From assembly GCA_964511535.1 (NCBI GenBank), contig CAZEFW010000225.1, positions 1 to 10,154 on the forward strand: DNA of 10,154 bases, written 5' to 3'. Source of the DNA: CAZCFB01 sp964511535 (GTDB lineage Bacteria; Myxococcota_A; Polyangia; GCA-2747355; CAZCFB01). This document shows positions 1 to 6,588 of this stretch, in pieces (position 1 is the stretch's first letter; every line of letters starts with the position of its first letter). Made by a program: the position numbers and the translations under genes. The notes beneath the pieces were generated by a model that saw only the letters and a program-made list of their open reading frames with translations, had not been told where the DNA came from and did not search any database.

Positions 1-221
1 CGCTACAGGCTCGGGCGCGGGCTCGGGCGCGGGATCGGGCGCGGGATCGGCTACCCATGTCCCCGGTCTAAAACGTTACCCATGTCCCGGGTTGCACAAT
101 CGGGGTCGGGGTCGGGATCGGGATCGGGGGCGGGATCGGGATCGGGATCGGGAGCAGGATCGGGAGCAGGATCGGGATTGGGGTCGGGAGGGGGAGGGGG
201 CGCGAGCGGCCCGCGGGAAGA
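1..221. repeat. G-rich short-period repeat tract, no gene
   Basis: This stretch holds no credible coding region. It is built of degenerate copies of a 6-bp unit, GGGATC (variants GGGCGC, GGGGTC, GGGAGC), at about 7-50 and again at about 101-200, with a purine-rich GGGAGGGGGAGGGGG end near 186-200. Runs of three or more G separated by about three bases make the plus strand a strong G-quadruplex candidate. The tract lies just past the stop codon of the minus-strand lipid kinase gene, so RNA polymerase leaving that gene would read a G-rich template strand. A role in slowing or ending transcription is possible but is inference. Confidence 0.85.
52..88. mobile_element. Possible insertion-sequence end remnant (12-bp direct repeat)
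   Basis: The 12-mer TACCCATGTCCC occurs at 52-63 and again at 77-88, a 25-bp period, separated by CGGTCTAAAACGT. The block has a different composition from the G-rich repeat on both sides and interrupts it. Repeated ACCCATGTCC-type motifs are, from memory, typical of the ends of some IS481-family elements, where they would serve as transposase binding sites. No transposase gene is present, so this would be a solo or decayed end, or the edge of an element lying outside the window. Family assignment is tentative. Confidence 0.35.
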
Positions 222-1295
222 TCAGTTCCAGCGCCTGAACTGATCCAGCGGCTGGGTCCTTACCCTCGGGATGCGCAGGCGGGGGCCGGGGGCGAAGGAG
301 ATGCTGCGGGTGTTGGGGTAGTACTCGCCGTCGATGATGGGGCCCATCAGCTCGTCGTCCAGGGCCTCGAGGGTCATCTCCGTGCAGGGACCGTCGTAGA
401 TGTTCTTGCCCTGCATGGGCAAGCCAAGGGTCATGCGCGGGATGTTGCGGATCATGGTGGCCGGGGTGGGCGTGCCGACGATGGCGTGCAGCTGGCCCGG
501 CTCGTCCGCCTTGCTGAAGAAGCGGAACACGTTGCCCAGGTTGATGGCCATGGACGCGATATGGATCCCGGTGCAGTCGGTGTACGGCTGTACCTGGCCG
601 TCCAGGGTCATGCGCACCCGGGTGGGCCGGAACATGTCGGTGGCGAAGTTGCGCAGCACGTCGGGCATGCCCGGCAGATGGCGCAGAGGGGACAGGGCCA
701 CCGGGGCGGAGCTCACCGTCTTGACCGCCACGTTGAGGATGTCCTTGCTGGTGTGCTCACCGCACTCGAACAGCTTCTCGAAGAAGCGCTGGCCCACGCC
801 GCCAGCGGCGGAGGCGAAGCCGAGGGTGCGGAACGGCATGTCGTGGCCGTTTTCATCCACCCGCACGCCGGTGATGAGCATGGAGTCCACCTCGGCCTCC
901 TCGATCACCTTGCCCTCCTCGAGGGTCCGGCGCAGGGCGCTGAGCAGGGTCTCGGCGTTGCCGCGCAGCCCCACGTTATGGGCCACGAAGTCGATGGAGC
1001 CGCCGTTGGTGGGCATCGCCAGGGGGATGGCCGCGCCGGTGCCGCGGAACTCATCCTCCTCCAGCACTTCCATCCCGGTGCGCAGCATCCAGTGCAGGGC
1101 GCCGTCGCCGCCGTCCGAGACCCAGAAGCGCGCCTTGTTGCGTAGAAACTCCCGGATGACCGGCTTGATCGCTTCGGTGTCCCGGGTCTGATGCACGCGG
1201 CCCAGGTCGCCCACGATGCTCTGAAGCTCATCAGCGCGGTTCGGCTTGCGCTGGTTTTTACGGCTATTGGGGTTGGTGATGACGCCGATTTCCAT
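222..1295 (-). CDS. Diacylglycerol kinase family lipid kinase
   Basis: The 357-residue product fits the DAGK catalytic family (NAD-kinase-like fold), which phosphorylates diacylglycerol or related lipids with ATP at the inner membrane. Visible signatures are an N-terminal ITNPNSRKN (residues 6-14), the nucleotide-binding GGDGALHW (62-69) in place of the usual GGDGT-N, and IIDGEYY (320-326), matching the conserved DGE segment near the C-terminus. The loop that is normally GTGND reads PTNGGSIDF (95-103), so substrate or nucleotide handling may differ. There is no signal peptide or membrane segment. I start at the ATG at 1295 because GAGGAGAG sits 5 nt upstream (1301-1308); an upstream in-frame ATG at 1340 would add 15 residues without support. 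The nearest upstream gene on the same strand, the radical SAM gene, ends 255 bp away, so this gene probably has its own promoter. Family confidence is good; the exact lipid substrate is unknown. Confidence 0.82.
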   Translation of the reverse strand: MEIGVITNPNSRKNQRKPNRADELQSIVGDLGRVHQTRDTEAIKPVIREFLRNKARFWVSDGGDGALHWMLRTGMEVLEEDEFRGTGAAIPLAMPTNGGSIDFVAHNVGLRGNAETLLSALRRTLEEGKVIEEAEVDSMLITGVRVDENGHDMPFRTLGFASAAGGVGQRFFEKLFECGEHTSKDILNVAVKTVSSAPVALSPLRHLPGMPDVLRNFATDMFRPTRVRMTLDGQVQPYTDCTGIHIASMAINLGNVFRFFSKADEPGQLHAIVGTPTPATMIRNIPRMTLGLPMQGKNIYDGPCTEMTLEALDDELMGPIIDGEYYPNTRSISFAPGPRLRIPRVRTQPLDQFRRWN

Positions 1296-1300
1296 GGGAC

Positions 1301-1308
1301 CTCTCCTC
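1301..1308 (-). promoter_or_regulatory. Shine-Dalgarno site of the lipid kinase gene
   Basis: The minus strand reads GAGGAGAG and then, after GTCCC, the ATG at 1295. This strong site decides the start against the longer reading frame that begins at 1340. Confidence 0.8.
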
Positions 1309-1450
1309 AACGGATTTCGAGTGCCCGGGGAACAAAGCAAGGGGCGTACCAGGCCGCCACCGAGCGTAAGTTACTGAAATCTGTTGCGTGAGACCGCGCA
1401 CAACCCTGACAGGTGGGTAAGGTTCTACGCACCTGCACGCCGCACTGCGT

Positions 1451-1485
1451 AAAAACCTCCCCACCGAGTACCGAGTCTGCGGTGG
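1451..1485 (-). terminator. Candidate terminator after the mla-arsS cluster
   Basis: Read on the minus strand, CCACCG (1485-1480) and CGGTGG (1466-1461) can pair across a 13-nt loop. GGAGG and then TTTTT (1455-1451) follow. The stem is short and the T run starts 5 nt after it, so this is only a plausible Rho-independent terminator. It lies about 65 nt past the end of the radical SAM gene and upstream of the lipid kinase gene, where an operon end would be expected. Confidence 0.35.
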
Positions 1486-1498
1486 TACACCCGCGCCA

Positions 1499-1513
1499 CC
1501 CCCAGTACGGGGG
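1499..1513. other. GC-only hairpin downstream of the radical SAM gene
   Basis: CCCCC (1499-1503) and GGGGG (1509-1513) form a perfect 5-bp stem around AGTAC. It lies 38 nt past the final stop of the radical SAM gene. No T run follows on either strand. It could protect the 3' end of the transcript or help terminate it. Confidence 0.35.
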
Positions 1514-1542
1514 AATCTTCGATTTTGGAGTAAATCCGGCCG

Positions 1543-1574
1543 CCTGAGCCTCAGGAGCTGATGGCGCCGCCTCA
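1543..1574 (-). promoter_or_regulatory. Candidate bacterial SECIS element for UGA recoding
   Basis: Directly after the TGA at 1574-1572, the minus-strand RNA can form a hairpin with stem CCUGA (1555-1551) and UCAGG (1547-1543) closed by a GGC loop (1550-1548). Exactly 21 nt separate the UGA from the first loop base. Bacterial SECIS elements recognised by SelB sit within the reading frame just downstream of the UGA and have a small apical loop starting with G about 16-37 nt after it, so spacing and loop base fit. Below the 5-bp stem there is a U-C mismatch and one more C-G pair; I see no long, clean lower stem. The final TGA (1553-1551) lies inside the 5' arm. Confidence 0.55.
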
Positions 1575-2528
1575 GGTGAATCCGGACCCGGCGGTGCAGG
1601 CGTAGCAGTGGTCTCCCAGGGCCAACGGCGCGCCTGGCCCGGGGGGGCCGTCCACCAGCTGGCTCACATGCTCCGCTCCTGCCCCCAGCGGGAGTCCAAC
1701 AGCGAGGTTGAAGTCGCAGTCGAACAGGGCGCCGTCCCATCGCACCGCGATGAGGGAGCGGCACATGAGCCCGGGCAAGGTCAGCGGGTTGAAGCTCTCC
1801 TGGAGCTTCTTCATGTAACCTTCCATCTCTCCTGACTTTTCCAGCCAACCGCCATGCCGACCGACCGGGGTGTTGCCCAAGGTAAACAGCCGACTCACGT
1901 GCAGGCCGTGCTCCCGCTCCAGGGCCTCGGTCAGGCGCTGCTCGGTGGCCTTCTGGGGCCCCGGCAGCTCCGCCTCGCCAGGGTTGCTGATCAAGATCAG
2001 CTCGAGGTCCCCTTCGGGGACGCCGTACCCGCTTGCGTTGAGCGCGGCCAGCGCCTCCAGGCTGCGGGCCAGGGTCTGGCCGCCGCGCTGGCGCTCCACC
2101 TCGTCCGGGTCGAGGGAGGGCAGGGACGCCAACAGCACCACCCCATGTCGCCGGCACTGGTCCAGCAGGTCTGCCGCTGCATCCTCGCCGCCCGGGTGGC
2201 CCCCCGCGGCGAAGGTGATCAGGTTGGTGCGCACCATCAGGCGCGGGGTCAGCGGGGCCAGGGCGTCCAGCAACCAGGGCAGATCCCGGTTGAGGGCAGG
2301 CTCGCCGCCCGTCACGTCGATGACCTCGAACGGGTGCCGGCGCGCCAGCTCCACCACCTGCTCCATGGTCTGCCGGTCCATGGCCTCGGCGCGCGCCGGC
2401 CCGGCCACGAGGTGGCAGTGGCGGCAGGCGAGCTGGCAGGCCAGGCCCACGTTGATCTGCAGCGTGACCGCCTTGCCCCGGGTCAGCCGCGCGTCGTGCT
2501 CTTCGAGGGTGTGGTGAAATGAACTCAT
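1551..2528 (-). CDS. arsS: ArsS-type radical SAM selenoprotein (arsenosugar biosynthesis family)
   Basis: The protein has an N-terminal radical SAM domain with the 4Fe-4S motif CxxxCxxC (C31, C35, C38) and GGEP (74-77), then a C-terminal DUF3641-like region with CRSLIAVRWDGALFDCDFN (C256, C271) and HCYACTAG (C308, C311). This is the layout of the ArsS family (TIGR04167 type), proposed to add a deoxyadenosyl group to methylated arsenic in arsenosugar synthesis. A naive reading stops after 318 residues at TGA 1574-1572. In frame, the next codons give GGAISS and then TGA at 1553-1551. Family members carry Cys or selenocysteine before Gly-Gly-Ala at this place, so I annotate Sec at residue 319 and a 325-residue product. 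The start is the ATG at 2528; no strong ribosome binding site is visible. It lies 59 bp after the MCE gene and may be co-transcribed with it. No arsM or sel gene is in the window. Family assignment is firm; the substrate is less so. Confidence 0.85.
1572..1574 (-). other. In-frame UGA selenocysteine codon
   Basis: The minus strand reads TGC-ACC-GCC-GGG-TCC at the end of the CxxC-TAG segment, then GGA-TTC-ACC-TGA-GGC-GGC-GCC. The peptide TAGSGFT-(UGA)-GGA aligns with the TAGxGSS-(Cys or Sec)-GGA ending that I recall for ArsS-family proteins. A hairpin with SECIS-like spacing follows. Recoding needs the host's SelA, SelB and SelC, which cannot be seen here. Confidence 0.75.
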
Positions 2529-2587
2529 GGCGAGGGATCCAGGCTCTCGGGGCCTACTTAGGTCTCTCCAGGGGCGCGAGTGTTACG

Positions 2588-4150
2588 CTACTGGCCCCCC
2601 AGGGCCCCAAGGGCGGAACCGCCGAACAGCAGCAGGGACTTGAGGTCCTCGTCGTTGAAGCGCAGCTGGCCGCCGATGAAGTAGTCGCGGCCCCCGGCGC
2701 TGCCGTCGATGGGCCGGTTGTTCAGCGCGTCGTCGATGCCGCCGACGATGTACAGCCGGCTGAAGAACTGCCACGCGGCCAGCACCTTGAGCCGCGGCCA
2801 GACGTTGGCCGAGAAGTCGAACAGGTCCGACTCTACCCGGATTCGGTCGTCCCAGAAGTGCAGGTCGAGCCCGATGCCGCCGGTGTTCTCCTTGATGCCG
2901 AAGCGGAAGGTGGCCAGGCTGAGCCGCTTGGCGAACATGAACGAGAAGCGGAAGGCGTCGCTGATGGTGACCTTCTCCTCGCGCACCAGCTGCGGCTTGG
3001 ATGGATCGTCGGTGCGGGTGATGGTGGTGGTCACGTCCCGGGCGCCGCGGGGATCCTGCACCAGCTCCACCAGGTAGTACTTGTCCGGCCGCGGCTGGAT
3101 CTCCACCCTGAGGTAGGTCTTGATGCTGTTGGCCATGAAGTTGTACTCGGTGTGCAGGCCGACCCAGGTCTGCAGCTCGGTCACCTGCTTGACGAAGTCC
3201 CCGGCGTCGGCCACCACCTCCTCCACGCCGTCGATGAGCTCCTCGTCCTTGAGCAGCCGCCCGAAGGTGCCCTTGCCCTCCTCCAGGTCGCCGGTGATCC
3301 CCTTGACGTCGCCGAACACCGAGTCGAGCTTGTCGATGGCGCCGGAGATCTTGTCCAGCCCGGTCTTCACCTTGTCGGCCGTCTCCTGCACGTCGGTGTC
3401 GGTGCGCCCCACCAGGGCGCGGATCAGCTTCGTGGTGGCCTTGATATCGTCGAGGATCACCTCCACGTCGCCCTCGGCGCCCGACGAGATGCGCCGGATG
3501 GAGGCGCTGATGGCCTCGATGTTGTTGAGCATCGTCTTGACCGACTGGCGGTTCTCGGTGATCGCCTCGTCGATGTTGGCGCTGATGCTCTTGAGCGGCC
3601 CCTTGGTGAACGCGCGGATGTCCTCGGCCACGCCCCGCAGCACCGGCATCACGTCGCTCATCTGCCGGATCACGTCGTCGGTGGTGACCCCCTCGGCCAC
3701 GGACTTCACCTCGCCGCCGCTGGGGATGATCTTCGCCTTGCGCTTCTTCCCGTCCTTCCCGGTGACCTCCGGGGTGCCGGGATCGATCTCGATGTAGTAG
3801 CCGCCCAGCAGGGAGGTGGCCTTCTTGTAGACCATGGCGTTTTCGTACAGCGTCACCTTGGACTGCAGCGAGATCGTGATGCGGGCGAAGCGCTTCTGCG
3901 CCACGAGCTCGGCCCGCGGCGGCTTGATCTCCAGGCCCTTCGCGATGATGTGGCCCACGTTGAGGCCGGAGATCTGCACCTCGCTCTTCTCCACCAGGCC
4001 CGTGGCGTCCTTGAAGTACGCCTTGATCTGCATCTCCTCGGCCTCGCCGGCCCACTTGCCCTTGGCCAGCATGGTGAAGGCCCAGTACCCCATGCCGAGG
4101 CAGAGCAGCACAGTGAGGCCGACCTTGATGGCGGGGCCGATGTTCTTCAC
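2588..4150 (-). CDS. mlaD: MlaD-like MCE-domain lipid-transport protein with a beta-rich C-terminal region
   Basis: This 520-residue protein is the substrate-binding MCE component of an ABC phospholipid transporter. One N-terminal membrane helix (about 9-28) anchors it in the inner membrane. An MCE domain follows (about 38-125) with FKDATGLVEKSEVQISGLNVG and LLGGYYIEIDPG. Next is a long amphipathic helical section (about 155-325) with the family-typical EEGKGTFGRLLKDEEL (290-305), expected to form a periplasmic tube. Residues 330-520 alternate hydrophobic and polar residues (YLRVEI, YYLVEL, FRFSFMFA, FRFGIK, IGLDLHF, YFIGGQLRF) and look like outer-membrane-type beta strands. E. coli MlaD is about 183 residues, so this is a much longer form. 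The start is a GTG at 4150-4148 overlapping the ATPase stop as GTGA, with a purine-rich GGGGGGGAGG upstream, which implies translational coupling. The MCE assignment is firm; the barrel reading is inference. Confidence 0.88.
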   Translation of the reverse strand: MKNIGPAIKVGLTVLLCLGMGYWAFTMLAKGKWAGEAEEMQIKAYFKDATGLVEKSEVQISGLNVGHIIAKGLEIKPPRAELVAQKRFARITISLQSKVTLYENAMVYKKATSLLGGYYIEIDPGTPEVTGKDGKKRKAKIIPSGGEVKSVAEGVTTDDVIRQMSDVMPVLRGVAEDIRAFTKGPLKSISANIDEAITENRQSVKTMLNNIEAISASIRRISSGAEGDVEVILDDIKATTKLIRALVGRTDTDVQETADKVKTGLDKISGAIDKLDSVFGDVKGITGDLEEGKGTFGRLLKDEELIDGVEEVVADAGDFVKQVTELQTWVGLHTEYNFMANSIKTYLRVEIQPRPDKYYLVELVQDPRGARDVTTTITRTDDPSKPQLVREEKVTISDAFRFSFMFAKRLSLATFRFGIKENTGGIGLDLHFWDDRIRVESDLFDFSANVWPRLKVLAAWQFFSRLYIVGGIDDALNNRPIDGSAGGRDYFIGGQLRFNDEDLKSLLLFGGSALGALGGQ

Positions 4151-4959
4151 GGCTGCGCCTCCCCCCCACCTGGCGGCAACATCTCCACAGCCTTTGACGT
4201 GGTGAGGAACTCGCGGAGGTTCGGGTCCGGATGCATCAAGATCTCTCTGGGCGTGCCGCTGGCGATGATGCGTCCTTTGTACAGCATTGAGACCCTGTGG
4301 CCAATTCTGAAGGTTGAGGCCATGTCGTGGCTGATCACCACGCTGGTGACCCCGAGGCGGGCGGAGATGTCGGCGATCATCTCGTCCACGTTCTTGGTGG
4401 CGATGGGATCGAGCCCCGTGGTGGGCTCGTCATAGAACAGGATCCGCGGCTCCAGCACGATGGCCCGGGCCAGGCCCACGCGCTTGCGCATGCCGCCGGA
4501 GATCTCGGCCGGGTACTTGTGCTCCGTGTCGTACAGGTCCAGCGAGTGCAGCTTCTCCCGCACCAGCGCCTTCATCTGCGCCCGGGTCATCTCCTTCTTG
4601 CGGTGCTCCAGCAGCGGGAACATCACGTTCTCCTCCACGGTCATGGAGTCGAACAGGGCCGAGTACTGGAACAGCATGCCGAACTTGGCGCGCACCCGGT
4701 TGAGCTGAAACTCGTCCATCGGCACGAGGTCCTCGCCGTCCACCACGATGGTCCCCCGGTCCGGCTTGATCAGCCCGATCAGGTGCTTCATCAGCACCGA
4801 CTTGCCAGCACCAGAGCCGCCGATCACCACGTTGATCTTGCCCCGCTCCACCAGAAGGTCGATGCCCTTGAGCACGTGGTGCTCACCGAAGCTCTTGTGG
4901 ATTCCGGACACCACCAGCTGGTAGCGGTCGTCGGCAGTATTTGGGGCGGGCGCGTTCAT
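4147..4959 (-). CDS. mlaF: MlaF-type ABC transporter ATPase (phospholipid transport)
   Basis: This 270-residue nucleotide-binding subunit powers lipid transport through the MlaE-type permease on the cytoplasmic face of the inner membrane. All motifs are intact: Walker A GGSGAGKS (47-54), Q-loop Q98 in FQYSALF, signature SGGMRKR (154-160), Walker B ILFYDE (173-178) with catalytic E178, and switch H211. SGGMRKRVGLARA and YDEPTTGLDPI are characteristic of the MlaF/Ttg2A branch. Length is close to the roughly 270 residues of E. coli MlaF. The ATG at 4959 lies 7 bp after the permease stop. The 3' end overlaps the MCE gene by 4 bp. The C-terminal tail after about residue 258 (LPPGGGEAQP) is low complexity. 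MlaF-type ATPases elsewhere work with a small STAS protein, MlaB; none is encoded between these genes. Confidence 0.95.
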   Translation of the reverse strand: MNAPAPNTADDRYQLVVSGIHKSFGEHHVLKGIDLLVERGKINVVIGGSGAGKSVLMKHLIGLIKPDRGTIVVDGEDLVPMDEFQLNRVRAKFGMLFQYSALFDSMTVEENVMFPLLEHRKKEMTRAQMKALVREKLHSLDLYDTEHKYPAEISGGMRKRVGLARAIVLEPRILFYDEPTTGLDPIATKNVDEMIADISARLGVTSVVISHDMASTFRIGHRVSMLYKGRIIASGTPREILMHPDPNLREFLTTSKAVEMLPPGGGEAQP

Positions 4960-4966
4960 GGTCCGG

Positions 4967-5782
4967 TCACATGCCCAGCTGGATCAGCACGTCGGTCATG
5001 ACGAAGTCGATGATCAGCACCGCCACCGACGAGGTGACCACCGAGCGCATGGTGGCCAGGCCCACGCCCTTGGCGCCGCCGCTGGCGTTGTAGCCCTGGT
5101 AGCAGGCGATGAGGGCCACGGCCAGGCCGAAGGCCACTGCCTTGATCAGCCCCATGTTCAGGTCTGACAGATCGGTCAGCCAGCGCACGTTGTAGATGAA
5201 CTGGCCCGCGTCGACCCCCTTGATGATCACGGCGAACAGGTAGGCGCCGCACATGCCCACCACGTTGAACACCATGGTCAGCAGGGGCATCATCAGCGTG
5301 CTCGCCAGCAGCCGGGGCACCACCAGGTATTGGATCGGGTTGACCGCCATGGTGGCCAGGGCGTCGATCTGCTCGGTGATGCGCATGGAGCCGAGCTCGG
5401 TGGCGATGGCGGAGCCGGCCCGCCCGGCCACCATCAGCGCCGTGAGCACCGGGCTGATCTCGCGGGTCAGGGTGAGCGACACCGCCGAGCCGACGTAGAC
5501 GTCGGCCTGGAACTTGCGCATCGCCTCCACCATCTGCAGCCCGAACACGCCGCCGGTGAACACCGCCACCAGCGCCACGATGGACAGGGAGCCCACGCCG
5601 ATGAAGTCGGCCTGCTGCAGCACGAGGCTGACGCGGTAGGGCGGGCGCACGGCCCACAGGCTGGCCCGGAACAGCAGGATCACCATCTCGCCGAAGCCTG
5701 CCAGGAAGCGCACCGGCAGACCCCACAAGTTGTCGATGGCCGCCATCACCGGGCGCAGCATGGAACCGGCGCTCCCTGCCAT
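4967..5782 (-). CDS. mlaE: MlaE-type ABC transporter permease
   Basis: This 271-residue integral membrane protein is the permease of the lipid transporter. Hydrophobic segments lie around 32-50, 62-84, 155-187 and 210-268. The family hallmark is a conserved stretch at about 107-160: TREISPVLTALMVAGRAGSA, then TELGSMRITEQIDALATMAV and NPIQYLVVPRLLA. Length matches MlaE proteins (about 260 residues). The reading frame is open further upstream to 5932, but that Arg/Pro-rich extension lies inside the hydrolase gene. I start at the ATG at 5782, 2 bp after the hydrolase stop codon, with GAGGATC at 5797-5791 as a weak ribosome binding site. A second in-frame ATG at residue 8 is possible. Tight spacing on both sides supports co-transcription with the hydrolase, ATPase and MCE genes. 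Confidence 0.93.
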   Translation of the reverse strand: MAGSAGSMLRPVMAAIDNLWGLPVRFLAGFGEMVILLFRASLWAVRPPYRVSLVLQQADFIGVGSLSIVALVAVFTGGVFGLQMVEAMRKFQADVYVGSAVSLTLTREISPVLTALMVAGRAGSAIATELGSMRITEQIDALATMAVNPIQYLVVPRLLASTLMMPLLTMVFNVVGMCGAYLFAVIIKGVDAGQFIYNVRWLTDLSDLNMGLIKAVAFGLAVALIACYQGYNASGGAKGVGLATMRSVVTSSVAVLIIDFVMTDVLIQLGM

Positions 5783-5784
5783 CT

Positions 5785-6588
5785 TCAGGGGATCCTCGGC
5801 CCTGTCTGGGCGCGGGCGTGGGCGGCGAGCATGGCCTCCGCCACGGCGTCCGGGCGCTCCATGAAGCAGAAGTGTCCGGCGCGGGTGATGGTCACCACCT
5901 CGGCCCTCGGGATGAGCCCGGCCAGGTGGCACTGCAGCTTGGGCGGGGTGAGCATGTCGTCCGAGGCGGAGATGATGGTGGTGGGGAAGGGCGCGCTGTT
6001 TAGCTCGCCCACCCGGGTGCGAAGATCGAAGCCGGCGCAGGCGCGGAAGTCGGCCAGCACCACCTCTTGCGGCGCCTGGATCTGGGCCTCGGCCAGGGCC
6101 CGCGCCCTGGCGGGATCCGTGGAGGGCGAGTAGCCCACCGCGGCCATCATGGCGGCGAGCCCCTGGAAGTTATCCCGGATGGCGGCGATGACCGGCGGCG
6201 CCACCTTCAACCGCGCTGCGGTGGCCAGCAACACCACCCCCGCCACCTGCTCCGGGTAGCGCAAGGCGAACAGCTGGGCCACCGCGCCTCCCATGGAGTG
6301 CCCGGCCACCACGAACCGCCCGAGGCCGAGCTTCTCGGCCGCCCCGGCGGCCAGGTCCCGGTAGATCTCCAGCAGCATGGCGGGCGAAGGAGGAGGCACC
6401 AGGGCCGGGCTGCGGCCGTGCCCGGGCAGATCCAGCGCCACCGCGCGCATCTGCTGGCCCAGCAGCCCCATCAGCGGCTTGAAGTGGGCGGAGCTGCCCC
6501 CCGCTCCGTGAATGAACAGCAGGGCAGGGCGCTGCTCCCCCTGCTCGCGGTAGGCGAGCTCCGTGTCGCCGATGCGTAGCCGTGGCAT
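5785..6588 (-). CDS. Alpha/beta hydrolase
   Basis: The 267-residue product has an alpha/beta-hydrolase fold. Signatures are the oxyanion-hole HGAGG (27-31), DLPGHGRS (53-60), the nucleophile elbow GHSMGG (96-101) with S98, a candidate acid at D210 or D211 in SASDDML, and catalytic H239 in AGHFCFMERPDAV. It has no signal peptide, so it should be cytoplasmic. The family includes esterases, lipases, haloperoxidase-like enzymes and C-C hydrolases; the sequence does not pick one. It is the first gene of the mla cluster and ends 2 bp before the permease start, so a role in lipid or lysolipid metabolism is a reasonable guess only. I start at the ATG at 6588; the frame extends to 6741, but that part is encoded by short intergenic repeats and starts the homology too early. 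No strong ribosome binding site is visible. Confidence 0.85.
   Translation of the reverse strand: MPRLRIGDTELAYREQGEQRPALLFIHGAGGSSAHFKPLMGLLGQQMRAVALDLPGHGRSPALVPPPSPAMLLEIYRDLAAGAAEKLGLGRFVVAGHSMGGAVAQLFALRYPEQVAGVVLLATAARLKVAPPVIAAIRDNFQGLAAMMAAVGYSPSTDPARARALAEAQIQAPQEVVLADFRACAGFDLRTRVGELNSAPFPTTIISASDDMLTPPKLQCHLAGLIPRAEVVTITRAGHFCFMERPDAVAEAMLAAHARAQTGPRIP

Noticed and set aside
1..200. CRISPR-like repetition
   Set aside because: The units are about 6 bp with no unique spacers of regular length; this is simple-sequence repetition.
1264..2157. A 297-codon minus-strand frame running across the arsS end and the intergenic region
   Set aside because: It is out of frame with arsS and the kinase, Arg/Pro/Gly-rich, and lacks any motif.
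1854..2522. Plus-strand frames of more than 200 codons opposite arsS
   Set aside because: They are antisense shadows of a radical SAM gene with all its motifs intact on the minus strand.
1572..2528. Radical SAM protein ending at the first TGA (318 residues)
   Set aside because: The in-frame GGA codons and hairpin after the TGA match the ArsS family ending, so read-through as selenocysteine explains the sequence better.
2519..4435. A 638-codon open frame on the plus strand opposite the MCE and ATPase genes
   Set aside because: It is antisense to two clear genes. Its product is a compositionally odd Val/Leu/Asp/His/Gly-rich chain, typical of the complementary strand of high-GC coding DNA.
5783..5932. 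N-terminal extension of the permease frame
   Set aside because: It overlaps the hydrolase gene and codes for an Arg/His/Pro-rich stretch unlike MlaE proteins; the ATG at 5782 fits the family length.
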